Part shown: positions 17,519 to 30,838 of the stretch, in pieces | How the letters are laid out: every line of letters starts with the position of its first letter | Position numbering within the stretch: the stretch's first letter is position 1 | Position numbers and translations under genes: made by a program | From: Paracoccus gahaiensis | GTDB taxonomy: Bacteria > Pseudomonadota > Alphaproteobacteria > Rhodobacterales > Rhodobacteraceae | Assembly (NCBI RefSeq): GCF_005048225.1 | Contig: NZ_SUNI01000005.1 | Coordinates: 124,001-188,000, forward strand | Direction of reading: 5' to 3' | DNA length: 64,000 bases | The notes under the pieces: generated by a model | The model's database searches: none | Told to the model about the DNA's origin: nothing | What the model saw: only the letters and a program-made list of their open reading frames with translations

Positions 17519-17557
17519 ATCGGGTGCAGGCGAAAGCCTTGCGCCCGATTTTCATTT
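17519..17557 (+). terminator. Rho-independent terminator of rpsT
   Basis: ATCGGGTGCAGGC (17519-17531) pairs with GCCTTGCGCCCGAT (17536-17549) with one bulged T and one G-T pair, around a GAAA loop. It is followed by TTTCATTT. A shorter GCCCC-GAAA-GGGGC hairpin lies between it and the stop codon (17463-17476). Confidence 0.75.
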
Positions 17558-18004
17558 CTGCAACCGCATCGATCCCGAAAATCGAGCGATTTCAGCGTTT
17601 TGCGAAAATTGTTAATCGAGTCAAAGGCCTCGCAGATTCGACAGGTCCAACGTGCTGTCAAGCGCAGAGTTCGGTTGCGGCGGTCGCATCCGTGGCGCTA
17701 GTTTCCTCCATGCGATTCACGTCGCTTGGGGGACGGGCCGGACCTCGCGGGATGATCTTCGGATCGTTCCGGGATGCATGGCCGGGCTGGGAAGAGCCTC
17801 TCTTCCGCCCTCGGAACCACATGGACGGCTGCCACCGACCATTGCAGGAACCGTGTCTTGAGATCGGAAACGGGCTGACGCCCCCGCGCGACCGCATTGC
17901 GGTCGTCGGGACAGCTGTTTTCCGCGATCAACCCCGGGTCGACGTGATTTCTGTCCCGCCGGATCATCCGGCGGGGATCGGGGACAGGCACGGGAAACGG
18001 GACG
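17558..18004. other. Non-coding region upstream of dnaA
   Basis: About 450 bases without a convincing gene on either strand. A relatively AT-rich stretch lies at 17580-17625 (TTTTGCGAAAATTGTTAATC). I looked for the DnaA box TTATNCACA on both strands and saw none, so there is no support here for a replication origin. Two strong dyads occur close to dnaA (listed separately). Confidence 0.6.
17889..17975 (+). promoter_or_regulatory. Paired inverted repeats in the dnaA leader
   Basis: First dyad: CGACCGCA-T-TGCGGTCG at 17889-17905 (8-bp arms). Second dyad: CCCGCCGGAT-C-ATCCGGCGGG at 17955-17975 (10-bp arms), ending 29 bases before the dnaA ATG. Single-base centres fit protein-binding palindromes better than RNA hairpins. 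Neither has a T-tract. They are candidates for dnaA control sites. Confidence 0.45.
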
Positions 18005-19366
18005 ATGATGGACAGGATCTGGGGTCAGGCATGCGCCGAGCTGGAGCAGAGCGTGGGGCCGAACAACTACAACCACTGGATCAAGCCGCTTCGCCTGACC
18101 GCCATCGACGAGGGCGCGGCACGGTTCGTCAGCCCGACGCGGTTCATCTCGGATTGGGTGAACCGGCATTTTGCCAAGGACATCATGGCTGTGCTGACCC
18201 GCAACGGCGCGACGGTCGAACGCCTGCGCTTTGACGTGGGCAGCCCGGCGCCGCGCGCCACGGCCCAGGCCGCCGCCCCTGCCGGGCAGGCGCCCGAAGC
18301 GCCGACCACCCGCGCGCCCCGCACTGATCTGGGCGCGCCGCTGGACCCGCGCTACACCTTCACCAATTTCGTCGTGGGCAAGCCCAACGAACTGGCCCAT
18401 GCCGCCGCGCGCCGCGTGGCCGAGGGCGGGCCGGTCGGCTTCAACCCGCTGTTCCTCTATGGCGGCGTGGGCCTGGGCAAGACGCACCTGATGCATGCGA
18501 TCGCGCAGGACTATCAGGCCCGCCACCCTTCGGCCCAGGTGCTGTACCTGTCGGCCGAGCAGTTCATGTACCGTTTCGTGCAGGCTCTGCGCGAAAGTTC
18601 GATCATGGATTTCAAGGGGATGTTCCGCAACGTGAACATGCTGATGGTCGATGACGTGCAGTTCATCGCCGGCAAGGACAGCACGCAGGAAGAATTCTTC
18701 CATACCTTCAACGCGCTGGTCGATCAGGGCAAGCAGATCGTGATCTCGGCCGACCGCGCCCCCGCCGAGATTAAGGGGCTGGAGGAACGCATCAAATCGC
18801 GCCTGTCCTGCGGGCTGATCGTGGACCTGCACCCCACCACCTACGAGCTGCGCCTTGGCATCCTGCAGTCCAAGACCGAGGTCTTCTGCGCCCAGCAGCC
18901 CGATCTGGAGATCGGCGCGGGCGTGCTGGAATTCCTGGCCCATCGCATCACGACCAACGTGCGGGTGCTGGAAGGTGCGCTGCAGCGCCTCTTCGCCCAT
19001 GCCAGCCTGTTGCGCCGCGAGATCACGCTGGAGGTGGCACAGGAATGTCTGGCCGACATCCTGCGCACCAACGATCGCAAGATCAACATCGACGACATCC
19101 AGCGCAAGGTGGCCGAGCATTTCAACATCCGCCTGGCCGACATGATGGGCCCCAAGCGGGCCCGCAACGTCGCACGGCCCCGCCAGATCGCGATGTACCT
19201 GTCCAAGCAGCTGACCAGCCGCTCGCTGCCCGAGATCGGCCGCCGCTTCGGCGGGCGCGACCACACCACGATCATGCATGGCGTGCGCAAGATCGAGGAG
19301 TTGCTGGTCGAGGACAGCGCCATGGTCGAGGATATCGCCGTGCTGAAGCGGATGCTGGAAGCCTGA
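18005..19366 (+). CDS. dnaA: Chromosomal replication initiator DnaA
   Basis: AAA+ initiator ATPase of 453 aa that opens the replication origin. Domain I occupies about 1-80, with a proline/alanine linker (85-110). The AAA+ core has Walker A GGVGLGKTH and Walker B MLMVDDVQF. Domain IV carries the DNA-binding signature GRDHTTIMHGVRKIEEL near the C-terminus. The start is one of two adjacent ATGs (18005 or 18008). It heads the dnaA-dnaN-recF-gyrB block. Confidence 0.97.
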   Translation: MMDRIWGQACAELEQSVGPNNYNHWIKPLRLTAIDEGAARFVSPTRFISDWVNRHFAKDIMAVLTRNGATVERLRFDVGSPAPRATAQAAAPAGQAPEAPTTRAPRTDLGAPLDPRYTFTNFVVGKPNELAHAAARRVAEGGPVGFNPLFLYGGVGLGKTHLMHAIAQDYQARHPSAQVLYLSAEQFMYRFVQALRESSIMDFKGMFRNVNMLMVDDVQFIAGKDSTQEEFFHTFNALVDQGKQIVISADRAPAEIKGLEERIKSRLSCGLIVDLHPTTYELRLGILQSKTEVFCAQQPDLEIGAGVLEFLAHRITTNVRVLEGALQRLFAHASLLRREITLEVAQECLADILRTNDRKINIDDIQRKVAEHFNIRLADMMGPKRARNVARPRQIAMYLSKQLTSRSLPEIGRRFGGRDHTTIMHGVRKIEELLVEDSAMVEDIAVLKRMLEA

Positions 19367-19454
19367 TCACGAAAATCTTGTGAGCGCCCGCGCGGGCGGT
19401 TACACATCAGGTCCGACGAACGGGCCGAAGCGCCTATGTGGACAGGGGACACAG

Positions 19455-20569
19455 ATGAAATTCTCGATCGAGCGGGCCGTACTGGTCAAGGCCGTGTCGC
19501 AGGCCCAATCGGTCGTGGAGCGCCGCAACACCATCCCGATCCTGGCCAATGTGCTGATCGAGGCCACGCCCGAGGGCGTCAGCTTCCGCGCGACCGATCT
19601 GGACACCGAGGTCGTGGACAGCGCCATCGCGCAGGTGGAACGCCCCGGCGCCACCACCGTCAGCGCCGTGATGCTGAACGAGATCGCGCGCAAGCTGCCC
19701 GACGGGGCGCTGGTGCAGCTGGCGCTGGACGCGGCCACGGGGCGGCTGTCGGTGCAGGCCGGGCGGTCCTCGTTCAGCCTGGCCACCATGCCGCGCGACG
19801 ATTTCCCGGCCATGGCCTCGTCGAAATACAGTGCCAACTTCAAGGCGCCCGCCACGGTGCTGCGGCGGCTGTTCGACAAGTCGAAATTCGCCATCTCGAC
19901 CGAAGAGACGCGCTATTACCTGAACGGCGTCTACATGCATGTGTCCAAGTCCGAGGACGGGCCGGTGCTGCGCTGCGTGGCGACCGACGGCCACCGTCTG
20001 GCCCGCATCGACGCGCCCCTGCCGGTGGGCGCCGAGGACATGCCCGGCGTGATCGTGCCCCGCAAGACCGTGGGTGAGCTGCGCAAGCTGCTGGACGATG
20101 ACGAGGCCGAGATCGCGGTCAGCGTCAGCGAGACCAAGGTCCGCTTCGCCACGCCCACGCTGACCCTGACCTCGAAGGTCATCGACGGCACCTTCCCCGA
20201 TTACAGCCGCGTCATCCCGCAGGGCAACACCCGCAAGCTGGAGGTGGACGCCGCCGATTTCGCCCGCGCCGTCGACCGCGTGGCCACCGTCAGCAGCGAA
20301 CGCTCGCGTGCGGTCAAGCTGTCGCTGGACGCGGACCGGCTGGTCCTGTCGGTGAACGCCCCCGATGCGGGCGCCGCCGAGGAGGAGTTGATCGTGGCCT
20401 ATGCCGACGAGCCGCTGGAGATCGGCTTCAACGCCAAGTACCTGCAGGAGATCGCATCCCAGGTCGATCGCGACAATGCGGTCTTCCTGTTCAACGGCTC
20501 GGGCGATGCCGCCCTGATCCGCGAGGGCAGCGATCTGAGCGCGGTCTATGTCGTCATGCCGATGCGCGT

Positions 20570-20573
<4 letters not shown>
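19455..20573 (+). CDS. dnaN: DNA polymerase III beta sliding clamp
   Basis: Ring-forming processivity factor of 372 aa. It starts MKFSIERAVLVKAVSQAQSV and ends VYVVMPMRV, both family typical. The ATG at 19455 fits this N-terminus. The 88-base gap from dnaA holds a perfect palindrome, CGCCCGCGCGGGCG (19385-19398). The stop overlaps the recF start (GTGA). Confidence 0.97.
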
Positions 20574-24204
<3,631 letters not shown>

Positions 24205-24373
24205 CCGGCCTCCAGGCCCTCCTGTTGCATAAATCACACGCCAAACCGACCGGTATCTCCGCCGTCGGTGAAAGCGTCTGCGCCATCATTTGCCCCATGT
24301 GTTAGTTCGTGCGCTAATTAATGCCGCGTTCAACAGTTCGCCGCAGGTTGCGGCTTAGTACATGGGGTCCATC

Positions 24374-25135
24374 ATGACTATCAAATCCTTGCTCATCCTT
24401 TGCGTCGCTCCCGCTGCCCTGATGTCGGCAACGTCAGCCGCCCATGCCGGCGGCTCGGTCGCGTCGGTCGTCGATCTGGCCCCGATCGAGGTCGCCTTCG
24501 CGCCCGCCATCGGCCCGTGGGAGGGCGCCTATGCCGGCGGTGCGCTTGGCTATTCCTTCGGAGGAGATGACGAGGTCGGCCTGCAGTTCCGCGAAGGCGA
24601 CGCGCCGGTCGGCCGCCAGACCGGTCTGGGCAAGATCAAGATCAATGGCCTAACTGCCGCCGCTCAGGTCGGCTATCGCTGGCAGCGCGATCGGTGGGTG
24701 TTCGGCCCAGAGCTGGGCGCCGAGTTCGGGGCGGTCATGGACGATATCGAGATCACCGTCGGGTCTGGTGCGGACGCCGTCTCGGGCGATGTCGAAAGCG
24801 AGATCAACAACATCCTCTCGCTGGTGATGAAGACCGGCTATGCCGTCGATCCGCAGACGCTGGTCTTCGGGACGTTCGGGGTCTCGCGCGTCGATGGCGA
24901 TTACAAGCTGTCGACCGAGGACGGATCGTCGACGGTGGGCTACAATGCCACCGGCCTGACCGCCGGCTTCGGCGTCGAGCGGATGATCAACGAGACGACC
25001 TCGGTCTTCGGGGCCTATCAATACCGCGACTTCGGCACGTCCAATGTCGATTTCACGGATGGGGACGGGGTCGCGCGCACGGTCGGCACGCCCTCGCACA
25101 GCAACATCAAGGTCGGCTTCAACGTGAAGTTCTGA
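24374..25135 (+). CDS. Outer-membrane beta-barrel protein (Omp25/opacity-porin type)
   Basis: Small outer-membrane protein of about 253 aa. Signal peptide MTIKSLLILCVAPAALMSA ends near AAHAGG. The rest has alternating hydrophobic strands with WEGAYAGGALGYSFGG at the beginning and the terminal strand NIKVGFNVKF ending in phenylalanine, as required for barrel assembly. Start is either ATG 24374 or ATG 24362. It has 157-169 bases of non-coding DNA upstream, which look less GC-rich than average and should contain its promoter. Function beyond envelope structure cannot be inferred. Confidence 0.75.
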   Translation: MTIKSLLILCVAPAALMSATSAAHAGGSVASVVDLAPIEVAFAPAIGPWEGAYAGGALGYSFGGDDEVGLQFREGDAPVGRQTGLGKIKINGLTAAAQVGYRWQRDRWVFGPELGAEFGAVMDDIEITVGSGADAVSGDVESEINNILSLVMKTGYAVDPQTLVFGTFGVSRVDGDYKLSTEDGSSTVGYNATGLTAGFGVERMINETTSVFGAYQYRDFGTSNVDFTDGDGVARTVGTPSHSNIKVGFNVKF

Positions 25136-25158
25136 CCTTCCGGCATCGCGGATCGACG

Positions 25159-25183
25159 GGCCGGCCCCCTGGGGCCGGCCTTT
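25159..25183 (+). terminator. Terminator after the outer-membrane protein gene
   Basis: GGCCGGCC (25159-25166) and GGCCGGCC (25173-25180) form a strong stem around CCCTGG, extendable inward, followed by TTTG. It separates convergent genes. Confidence 0.65.
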
Positions 25184-25184
25184 G

Positions 25185-25871
25185 TCATGCGCCGGCGGCC
25201 CGTGTGGCAGACCGGCGGCTGCGCGGTGCGAACCCGACAGGGACCGGCAGGGCGCGGGTCCCGCAGGCGATGGCCAGCCCCTGCGGGACCAGCGCCGACA
25301 GCACGCGGTCATCGACCGGCAAGCCGCCGGTATAGGCGCCGAAGGCCGGCAGGATCAGATGGTCGCGGCCGACCAGAAAGCAGCGCCGCCGCTGTCCGGC
25401 CAGCCGCAGGCAGGGATGGTAATGCCCCGAGACGTCGGGACCCACACCCGCCTCGTGGCGCAGGATCAGGCCGTCCTGCACCTCGTCCACGGCAGAGCCC
25501 GGCAGGCGCGGGCAGATCGCCCCGGGATCGTGGTTGCCGCTGACCCAGATCCAGACGCGCCCCTGCGCCAGCGCCTGCAGCCGCGCGCAGATGGCGTCGG
25601 GCAGGCCGCGCCCCGCCGCATCGTCGTCGAAGCCGTCGCCCAGGCTGATGACGCGGGCCGGATCGGTCGCGGCGATCTCGGCCTCCAGCCGGTCCAGCGT
25701 GGCCTGCGTCTCGTAGGGGGGCAGCAGCGCGCCGCCGCGCCGCGCCATGCGTTCGGACTTGCCCAGATGCAGGTCGGCCACGACCAGCCAGCGCCGGGCG
25801 GGCCAGTACAGCGCACCCGAGGCCCGGGCCTCCAGCCGCTGGCCGTCGAAGTCGAAGGAATGGGCGGTCAC
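25185..25871 (-). CDS. pdeM: Ligase-associated DNA damage response endonuclease PdeM
   Basis: Calcineurin-like metallophosphoesterase of 228 aa. Metal-binding motifs are DLHLGKSER (about 33), LGDGFDD (about 77), SGNHDPG (about 110) and GHYHP (about 148). Last gene of the four-gene ligase-associated repair operon, with its ATG overlapping the helicase stop by four bases. The precise DNA substrate is not fixed by sequence. Confidence 0.88.
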   Translation of the reverse strand: MTAHSFDFDGQRLEARASGALYWPARRWLVVADLHLGKSERMARRGGALLPPYETQATLDRLEAEIAATDPARVISLGDGFDDDAAGRGLPDAICARLQALAQGRVWIWVSGNHDPGAICPRLPGSAVDEVQDGLILRHEAGVGPDVSGHYHPCLRLAGQRRRCFLVGRDHLILPAFGAYTGGLPVDDRVLSALVPQGLAIACGTRALPVPVGFAPRSRRSATRAAGA

Positions 25872-28243
25872 GTCAATCCTGCCTCTGCCATCAGGGCCTC
25901 GGCCTCTGCCTCGGCCAGCCGCTCGACCCCGTGGCCCGCGATGGGAACGCGCCCGTATTCCAGCAGCAGGGGGGCGGCCAGAGGCGAGACGCGGTCCAGC
26001 ATCCGGTGATCCAGACGGTCCGAGCGATCCAGCATCTCTTCGATCCGGCCGAAATCCACAAGCCCCCGCCGCGCCTCGTCCGCCGTGATCCGCAGCATCA
26101 GGTGGTCGGGATCATAGCGGCGCAGCGTGTCGTACAGGATGTCGCTGGAAAACGTCGCCTGCCGCCCGGACTTGCGCGTGCCGGGCAGGTTGCGCTGGAT
26201 CAGCCCGCCGATCGTGGCCACGTTGCGAAAGCTGCGCTTCATCACCGCATTGCTGCCCAGCCAGTCGCCCAGACCCTCGCGCAGCGCATCGCGGTCCAGC
26301 AGGGGGGCGGGGTCGGTGACCGCATCCAGCGACCAGATCAGCAGCGCGTAGTCGGTGGCGATGAAGCCCAGAGGGCCCAGGCCCGCCACCTCCATCGTGC
26401 GGGTCATCAGCAGGCCAAGCGTCTGCATTGCGTTGCGCCCGGCAAAGCCGAACAGCGAGAAATGCCAGCGCCCGTTGCGCGGGAAGGTCTCGCAGACCAG
26501 CGTGCCGGGGCGGGGCAGGGCGCTGACCCGGGCCTGCAGGGCCAGCCAGTCGCGGGTATCCTCGGGCAGGGCGGCGTGGCGGGTGGGATCGCCGATCATC
26601 GCCAGCACCCGATGCGACAGCTGGGTCGAGGTCGCCAGCTTGAGCCCGGAATAGAGCGCGATCTTGGGCTCCTTGGCGGGCTGGCGGGTGACCTCGACGA
26701 CCATCTCGCGCAGGGCGTCATAGCGGACGGTCTGCCCGCCGATCAGGAAGGTGTCGCCCGGTTCCAGCGTGGCCGCAAAGCCTTCCTCGACCTCGCCCAG
26801 CATCGCGCCACCGCGGCCGCGATAGCGGACCTTCAGCGATTCGGGCTCGACGATGGTGCCGATGTTCATGCGCAGGTCGCGCGCCGCACGGGGATCGCGC
26901 AGCCGCCACAGCCCGTCGCGGGCCATCAGCCGCTGCCAGCGGTCATAGGCCCGCAGCGCATAGCCCCCGGTCGCCGCGAAATCCAGGCAGGCGTCGAAAT
27001 CTTCGCGCGCCAGCGCCGCATAGGGGCCGGCGGTCCGCACCTCGGCAAAAAGCGCGTCGGCATCGAAGGGCCCCGCGCAGGCGGTCAGCAGGATATGCTG
27101 GCAGAGCACGTCCAGGGGCCCCGGCCCGCGCGGGTCGCCGTCCAGATCGCGCTCGCGCACGGCGGCGAGGGCGGCCACGCATTCGATCACCTCGAAGCGG
27201 TTGGCGGGCACGATGCGGGCGCGCGAGGGCGCGTTGTAGCGGTGGTTGGCCCGCCCGATGCGCTGGACCAGCCGCTTGACGTTCTTGGGCGCGCCGACCT
27301 GGATGACCAGATCCACCGCGCCCCAGTCGATGCCCAGATCCAGGCTGCCGGTGGCCACCACGGCGCGCAGCTCGCCCGCCGCCATCGCCGCCTCGACCCG
27401 CTGGCGGGCCTCGCGGGCCAGGCTGCCGTGATGCAGGCCGATGGGCAGGTTGTCGTCGTTCTGCGCCCAGATCGCCTGGAAGAACAGCTCGGCCTGGGCG
27501 CGGGTGTTCATGAAGATGATGGTCGTGGTGGCGCGCGCGACTTCGGCCAGCACGTCGGGAATGGCGTAATGCCCGCCGCCGCCCGACCACGGCGCCGAGC
27601 GCGCGGTCGGCAGCATGGCGATGTCGGGATCGGGGCCGGGATCTGCGTTGATGACCCGGGCGCCGCCCATGAACGCCGCCAGCCGGTCGGGGTCCTCGAC
27701 CGTCGCCGACAGGCCGGTGACGATCAGGTCCGGCGCGAGCGTCCGCAGCCGTGCCAGCCCCAGCATCAGCTGATCGCCGCGCTTGTTCTCGGCCAGCGCG
27801 TGCAGCTCGTCCAGCACCACCCGGCGCAGCCCCCCGAAGATCGCGGGCGCCTGTTCATAGGACAGCATCAGCGCCAGCGATTCGGGTGTGGTCAGCAGAA
27901 TGTCGGGCGGATCGACCTTCTGGCGCGCCTTCTGGCTGGCGCGGGTGTCGCCGGTGCGGTCCTCGATGCGGACCTGCAGGCCCAAGGCCTCGACCGGCCG
28001 CGCCAGATTGCGCGCGATATCCGCCGTCAGGGCCTTCAGGGGCGAGACATAGAGCGTGTGCATCCCCTTGTGCGGTGCCTGCAGCTCGACGAGGCTGGGC
28101 AGGAACCCTGCCAACGTCTTGCCGCCGCCCGTGGGCGCGATCAGCAGGCTGTCGCCCGTGGCGTTCAGCAGGTCGATCTGATGGGGATGGGGTTCCCAGC
28201 CCTGGGCCGCGAACCAGTCCCGAAACGCCGGGGGCAGGGTCAC
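25868..28243 (-). CDS. Ligase-associated DNA damage response DEXH-box helicase (Lhr-like)
   Basis: Superfamily 2 helicase of 791 aa. Walker A is APTGGGKTLAGFLP (about 36-49) and the DEXH box is DELHALAENKRG (about 146). C-terminal helicase motifs include GSLDLGIDWGAVDLV and QRIGRANHRYN. A Lhr-type C-terminal extension follows. Third in the operon, overlapping both neighbours by four bases. Related proteins are DNA-repair helicases acting with the ligase. Confidence 0.92.
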   Translation of the reverse strand: MTLPPAFRDWFAAQGWEPHPHQIDLLNATGDSLLIAPTGGGKTLAGFLPSLVELQAPHKGMHTLYVSPLKALTADIARNLARPVEALGLQVRIEDRTGDTRASQKARQKVDPPDILLTTPESLALMLSYEQAPAIFGGLRRVVLDELHALAENKRGDQLMLGLARLRTLAPDLIVTGLSATVEDPDRLAAFMGGARVINADPGPDPDIAMLPTARSAPWSGGGGHYAIPDVLAEVARATTTIIFMNTRAQAELFFQAIWAQNDDNLPIGLHHGSLAREARQRVEAAMAAGELRAVVATGSLDLGIDWGAVDLVIQVGAPKNVKRLVQRIGRANHRYNAPSRARIVPANRFEVIECVAALAAVRERDLDGDPRGPGPLDVLCQHILLTACAGPFDADALFAEVRTAGPYAALAREDFDACLDFAATGGYALRAYDRWQRLMARDGLWRLRDPRAARDLRMNIGTIVEPESLKVRYRGRGGAMLGEVEEGFAATLEPGDTFLIGGQTVRYDALREMVVEVTRQPAKEPKIALYSGLKLATSTQLSHRVLAMIGDPTRHAALPEDTRDWLALQARVSALPRPGTLVCETFPRNGRWHFSLFGFAGRNAMQTLGLLMTRTMEVAGLGPLGFIATDYALLIWSLDAVTDPAPLLDRDALREGLGDWLGSNAVMKRSFRNVATIGGLIQRNLPGTRKSGRQATFSSDILYDTLRRYDPDHLMLRITADEARRGLVDFGRIEEMLDRSDRLDHRMLDRVSPLAAPLLLEYGRVPIAGHGVERLAEAEAEALMAEAGLT

Positions 28244-29790
28244 GGGATCATGTCCTTCAGCGTCTGCAACCGGTCAGCCTCGGCGGCGGGCTTGTCCCAT
28301 CGGATGCGGCTGATGCGGGGAAAGCGCATGGCCACGCCGGACTTGTGGCGGGGCGAGGCGTTCAGCCCCTCGAACGCGACCTCCAGCACCAGCTTGGGGG
28401 CGACGGATCGGACGGGGCCGAAGCGCTCGGTGGTGTTGTTGCGCACGAATCGGTCCAGTTCGCGCAATTCCTCGTCGGTGAAGCCGAAATAGGCCTTGCC
28501 GACCGGGACCAGCACCTCGCCGTCCCACAGCCCGAAGGTGAAGTCGCTGTAGAAGCCCGACCGCTTGCCATGCCCGCGCTGCGCATAGAGCATCACCGCA
28601 TCGACGACCATCGGATCGCGCTTCCACTTGAACCACGGCCCGCGCGGGCGCCCGCCGACATAGGCGCTGTCGCGGCGCTTGATCATCACGCCCTCGATCA
28701 CGATGCTGGGGGGATCGGCGCGCAGGGCGGCCAGATCGTCCCATGTGGCGAAGGGCAGCAGCGGCGACAGATCGATCCGCTCGCTGCCGAAATCTGCCGT
28801 CTCCAGGATCGCGCGGCGCTCCTCATGCGGCAGGTCGCGCAGGTCGCGGCCCTGCCAGATCATCGCGTCATAGACCCGCAGCGAGGCCGGATGACTGTCC
28901 AGCATGGCCCGGCCCACCACCTTGCGTCCAAGCCGCTTCTGAAGATCGCCAAAGGGCGCCACGTCGAGGCCCCGCCGCACCAGCAATTCCCCATCCACCG
29001 CGCCGTCGAAGTTCAGCGCCTCCAGCAGGTCGGGGAAGGCGGCGCCGACATCCTCTCCGGTGCGGGAATAGAGGCGCCGCGTGCCGCCATCGTTGATCGC
29101 CTGCACGCGGATGCCGTCCCACTTCCATTCGGCGGTGTACAGCGCCGGATCGAAGGCCCGCAGCTGGTCCAGATCGACCGGGGTGGACAGCATGACGGGC
29201 CGGAAGGGCGCCAGCGCGGCATGTTCGGGCCGCGTGCCGCCCGCGATCCAGTCGAAGAGCGGCTGGTAGGGGGGCGTCAGGCCGTGCCAGATCTCCTCGA
29301 TATCCTTGACCTGCGGCTCGCCCATTTCGGCCAGCGCGATCCGGGCCATGCGCGCCGACAGGCCCACGCGCATGTTGCCCGTCGCCAGCTTCAGAAAGGC
29401 CAGCCGCTGCGAGGGGCCAAGCCGGTCCAGCATCGCGGTGATGGTCGAGGGCAGACCCGCGCGGCCCGTCTCGGACAGCAGCGCCACGGCCTGATGCAGC
29501 GGCACATCCTCGTCGCGGTCCGTGTCCCACAGCAGCGCGATGGTTTCGGCCAGATCGCCCACGAAATCATAGGACATGGCGAAGAGCTGCCCGTCGATCC
29601 GCTCGGCCATCAGCCCGCGCAAGAGGCCCGGCGTGACGGCGCGCAGCTTCAGGTCGCCGGTCAGCGCGGCCAGCGCATAGCCGCGATCGGGGTCCGGCGT
29701 CTGTTCCAGGTAATGCCGCAGCAGCCGCAGTTTCGCGTTGCGCGCGGCGGTGAAGGCCAGCCGTTCCAGCAGATGCGCGAAACCCCTCAT
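28240..29790 (-). CDS. ATP-dependent DNA ligase (ligase-associated DNA damage response)
   Basis: ATP-dependent ligase of 516 aa, distinct from the NAD-dependent replicative LigA. The adenylated lysine is in motif I, EWKWDGIRVQ (about residue 205). Further nucleotidyltransferase motifs are DGELLV and IKRRDSAYVGGRPRGPWFKWK. An N-terminal DNA-binding domain is present. Start ATG 29790 overlaps the exonuclease stop by four bases; a longer in-frame start (29853) would extend into that gene. Confidence 0.93.
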   Translation of the reverse strand: MRGFAHLLERLAFTAARNAKLRLLRHYLEQTPDPDRGYALAALTGDLKLRAVTPGLLRGLMAERIDGQLFAMSYDFVGDLAETIALLWDTDRDEDVPLHQAVALLSETGRAGLPSTITAMLDRLGPSQRLAFLKLATGNMRVGLSARMARIALAEMGEPQVKDIEEIWHGLTPPYQPLFDWIAGGTRPEHAALAPFRPVMLSTPVDLDQLRAFDPALYTAEWKWDGIRVQAINDGGTRRLYSRTGEDVGAAFPDLLEALNFDGAVDGELLVRRGLDVAPFGDLQKRLGRKVVGRAMLDSHPASLRVYDAMIWQGRDLRDLPHEERRAILETADFGSERIDLSPLLPFATWDDLAALRADPPSIVIEGVMIKRRDSAYVGGRPRGPWFKWKRDPMVVDAVMLYAQRGHGKRSGFYSDFTFGLWDGEVLVPVGKAYFGFTDEELRELDRFVRNNTTERFGPVRSVAPKLVLEVAFEGLNASPRHKSGVAMRFPRISRIRWDKPAAEADRLQTLKDMIP

Positions 29791-30788
29791 TCGGGTTCGT
29801 CCTCGTAGCCCACCAGCCGCAGGGGGCGCGAGGCGATGCCCTGCAATTCGCACCAGCGCATCAGGCCTTCCTCGGTGCCGTGGGTGATCCAGACCTCCTC
29901 GGGGGCCAGGTCCGTGATCGTCTGCGTGACCTGCGGCCAGTCCACATGGTCGCTGATGACCAGGGGTAGCTCGACCCCGCGCTGCCGGGCGCGGGCGCGG
30001 ACCGCCATCCAGCCCGAGGCGAAGCCGATCACCGGATCGCTGAACCGCTGCACCCAGGCACTGGCAAAGGCCGAGGGGGGCGCGATGACCAGCTGGGCCT
30101 GCACCTCTTTCGCGGTGGCGGGCACCAGCGGGCCGAGGTCTATGCCCTGCTCCACATGGTAATCCGACAGGCGCTGCAGCGCGCCGTGGATGGCGATGGG
30201 GCCGTCGATGCCCGCCTGACGCGCCAGCGCGATCACCCGCTGCGCCTTGCCAAGCGCATAGGCGCCGATCAGATGCGGGCGTTCGGGAAACTCGGCCATG
30301 CTGGCGATCAGGCGCGTCATCTCCAGCAAGGGATCGGGGTGGCGAAAGACCGGCAGGCCGAAGGTCGCCTCGGTGACGAAGATGTCGCAGGGTACCGGCT
30401 CGTAGGACGCGCAGACCGGGTTCGGCGCCCGGCAGTAATCGCCCGAGACGACGATCTTGGGCCCCTTGTCCGGCATCACCGCGATCTGCGCCGATCCCAG
30501 GATATGGCCCGCCGGATGGAAGCTGACCTGCACGCCGCCGATCCGCGCCACGCCCTTTGCCGCTTGCCGGCTGGCGGTGAAATCCTCGCCATAGCGGATG
30601 GCCATGATGTCCAGCGTCTGCTGCGTGGCCATCACCGCGCCATGGCCCGCCCGGGCATGATCGCCATGGCCATGGGTGATCAGCGCGCGGGGAACCGGGC
30701 GGACGGGATCAATGTAGAAATCGCCGGGCGGGCAGTAGAGACCGGCCTCGGTCGGGTGCAGGATCTGGTCGGCGCGCATGGAATCCAT
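29787..30788 (-). CDS. Ligase-associated DNA damage response exonuclease (MBL fold)
   Basis: Beta-CASP/metallo-beta-lactamase nuclease of 333 aa, related to SNM1/Artemis. The metal site is THGHGDHARAGHG near residue 40, with a later HPAGHILGSAQ and VSGDYCR. First gene of the repair operon and translationally coupled to the ligase. The start may be ATG 30788 or the in-frame ATG 30779. The upstream gap to eamA is only 50 bases, so the operon could also be read from the EamA transcript. Confidence 0.9.
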   Translation of the reverse strand: MDSMRADQILHPTEAGLYCPPGDFYIDPVRPVPRALITHGHGDHARAGHGAVMATQQTLDIMAIRYGEDFTASRQAAKGVARIGGVQVSFHPAGHILGSAQIAVMPDKGPKIVVSGDYCRAPNPVCASYEPVPCDIFVTEATFGLPVFRHPDPLLEMTRLIASMAEFPERPHLIGAYALGKAQRVIALARQAGIDGPIAIHGALQRLSDYHVEQGIDLGPLVPATAKEVQAQLVIAPPSAFASAWVQRFSDPVIGFASGWMAVRARARQRGVELPLVISDHVDWPQVTQTITDLAPEEVWITHGTEEGLMRWCELQGIASRPLRLVGYEDEPE

Positions 30789-30838
30789 ATGCCAAGGGCT
30801 TCGGCGATCTCAACGCCCGACGCCCACCTGCGGGTCCG

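Noticed and set aside
17458..18004. Replication origin upstream of dnaA
   Set aside because: No DnaA boxes were visible on either strand, and alphaproteobacterial origins often lie away from dnaA. A GC-skew calculation on the whole chromosome would decide.
25931..28492. An 853-codon frame antisense to the Lhr-like helicase
   Set aside because: Same reason: the helicase motifs are on the minus strand, and the plus frame is low-complexity.
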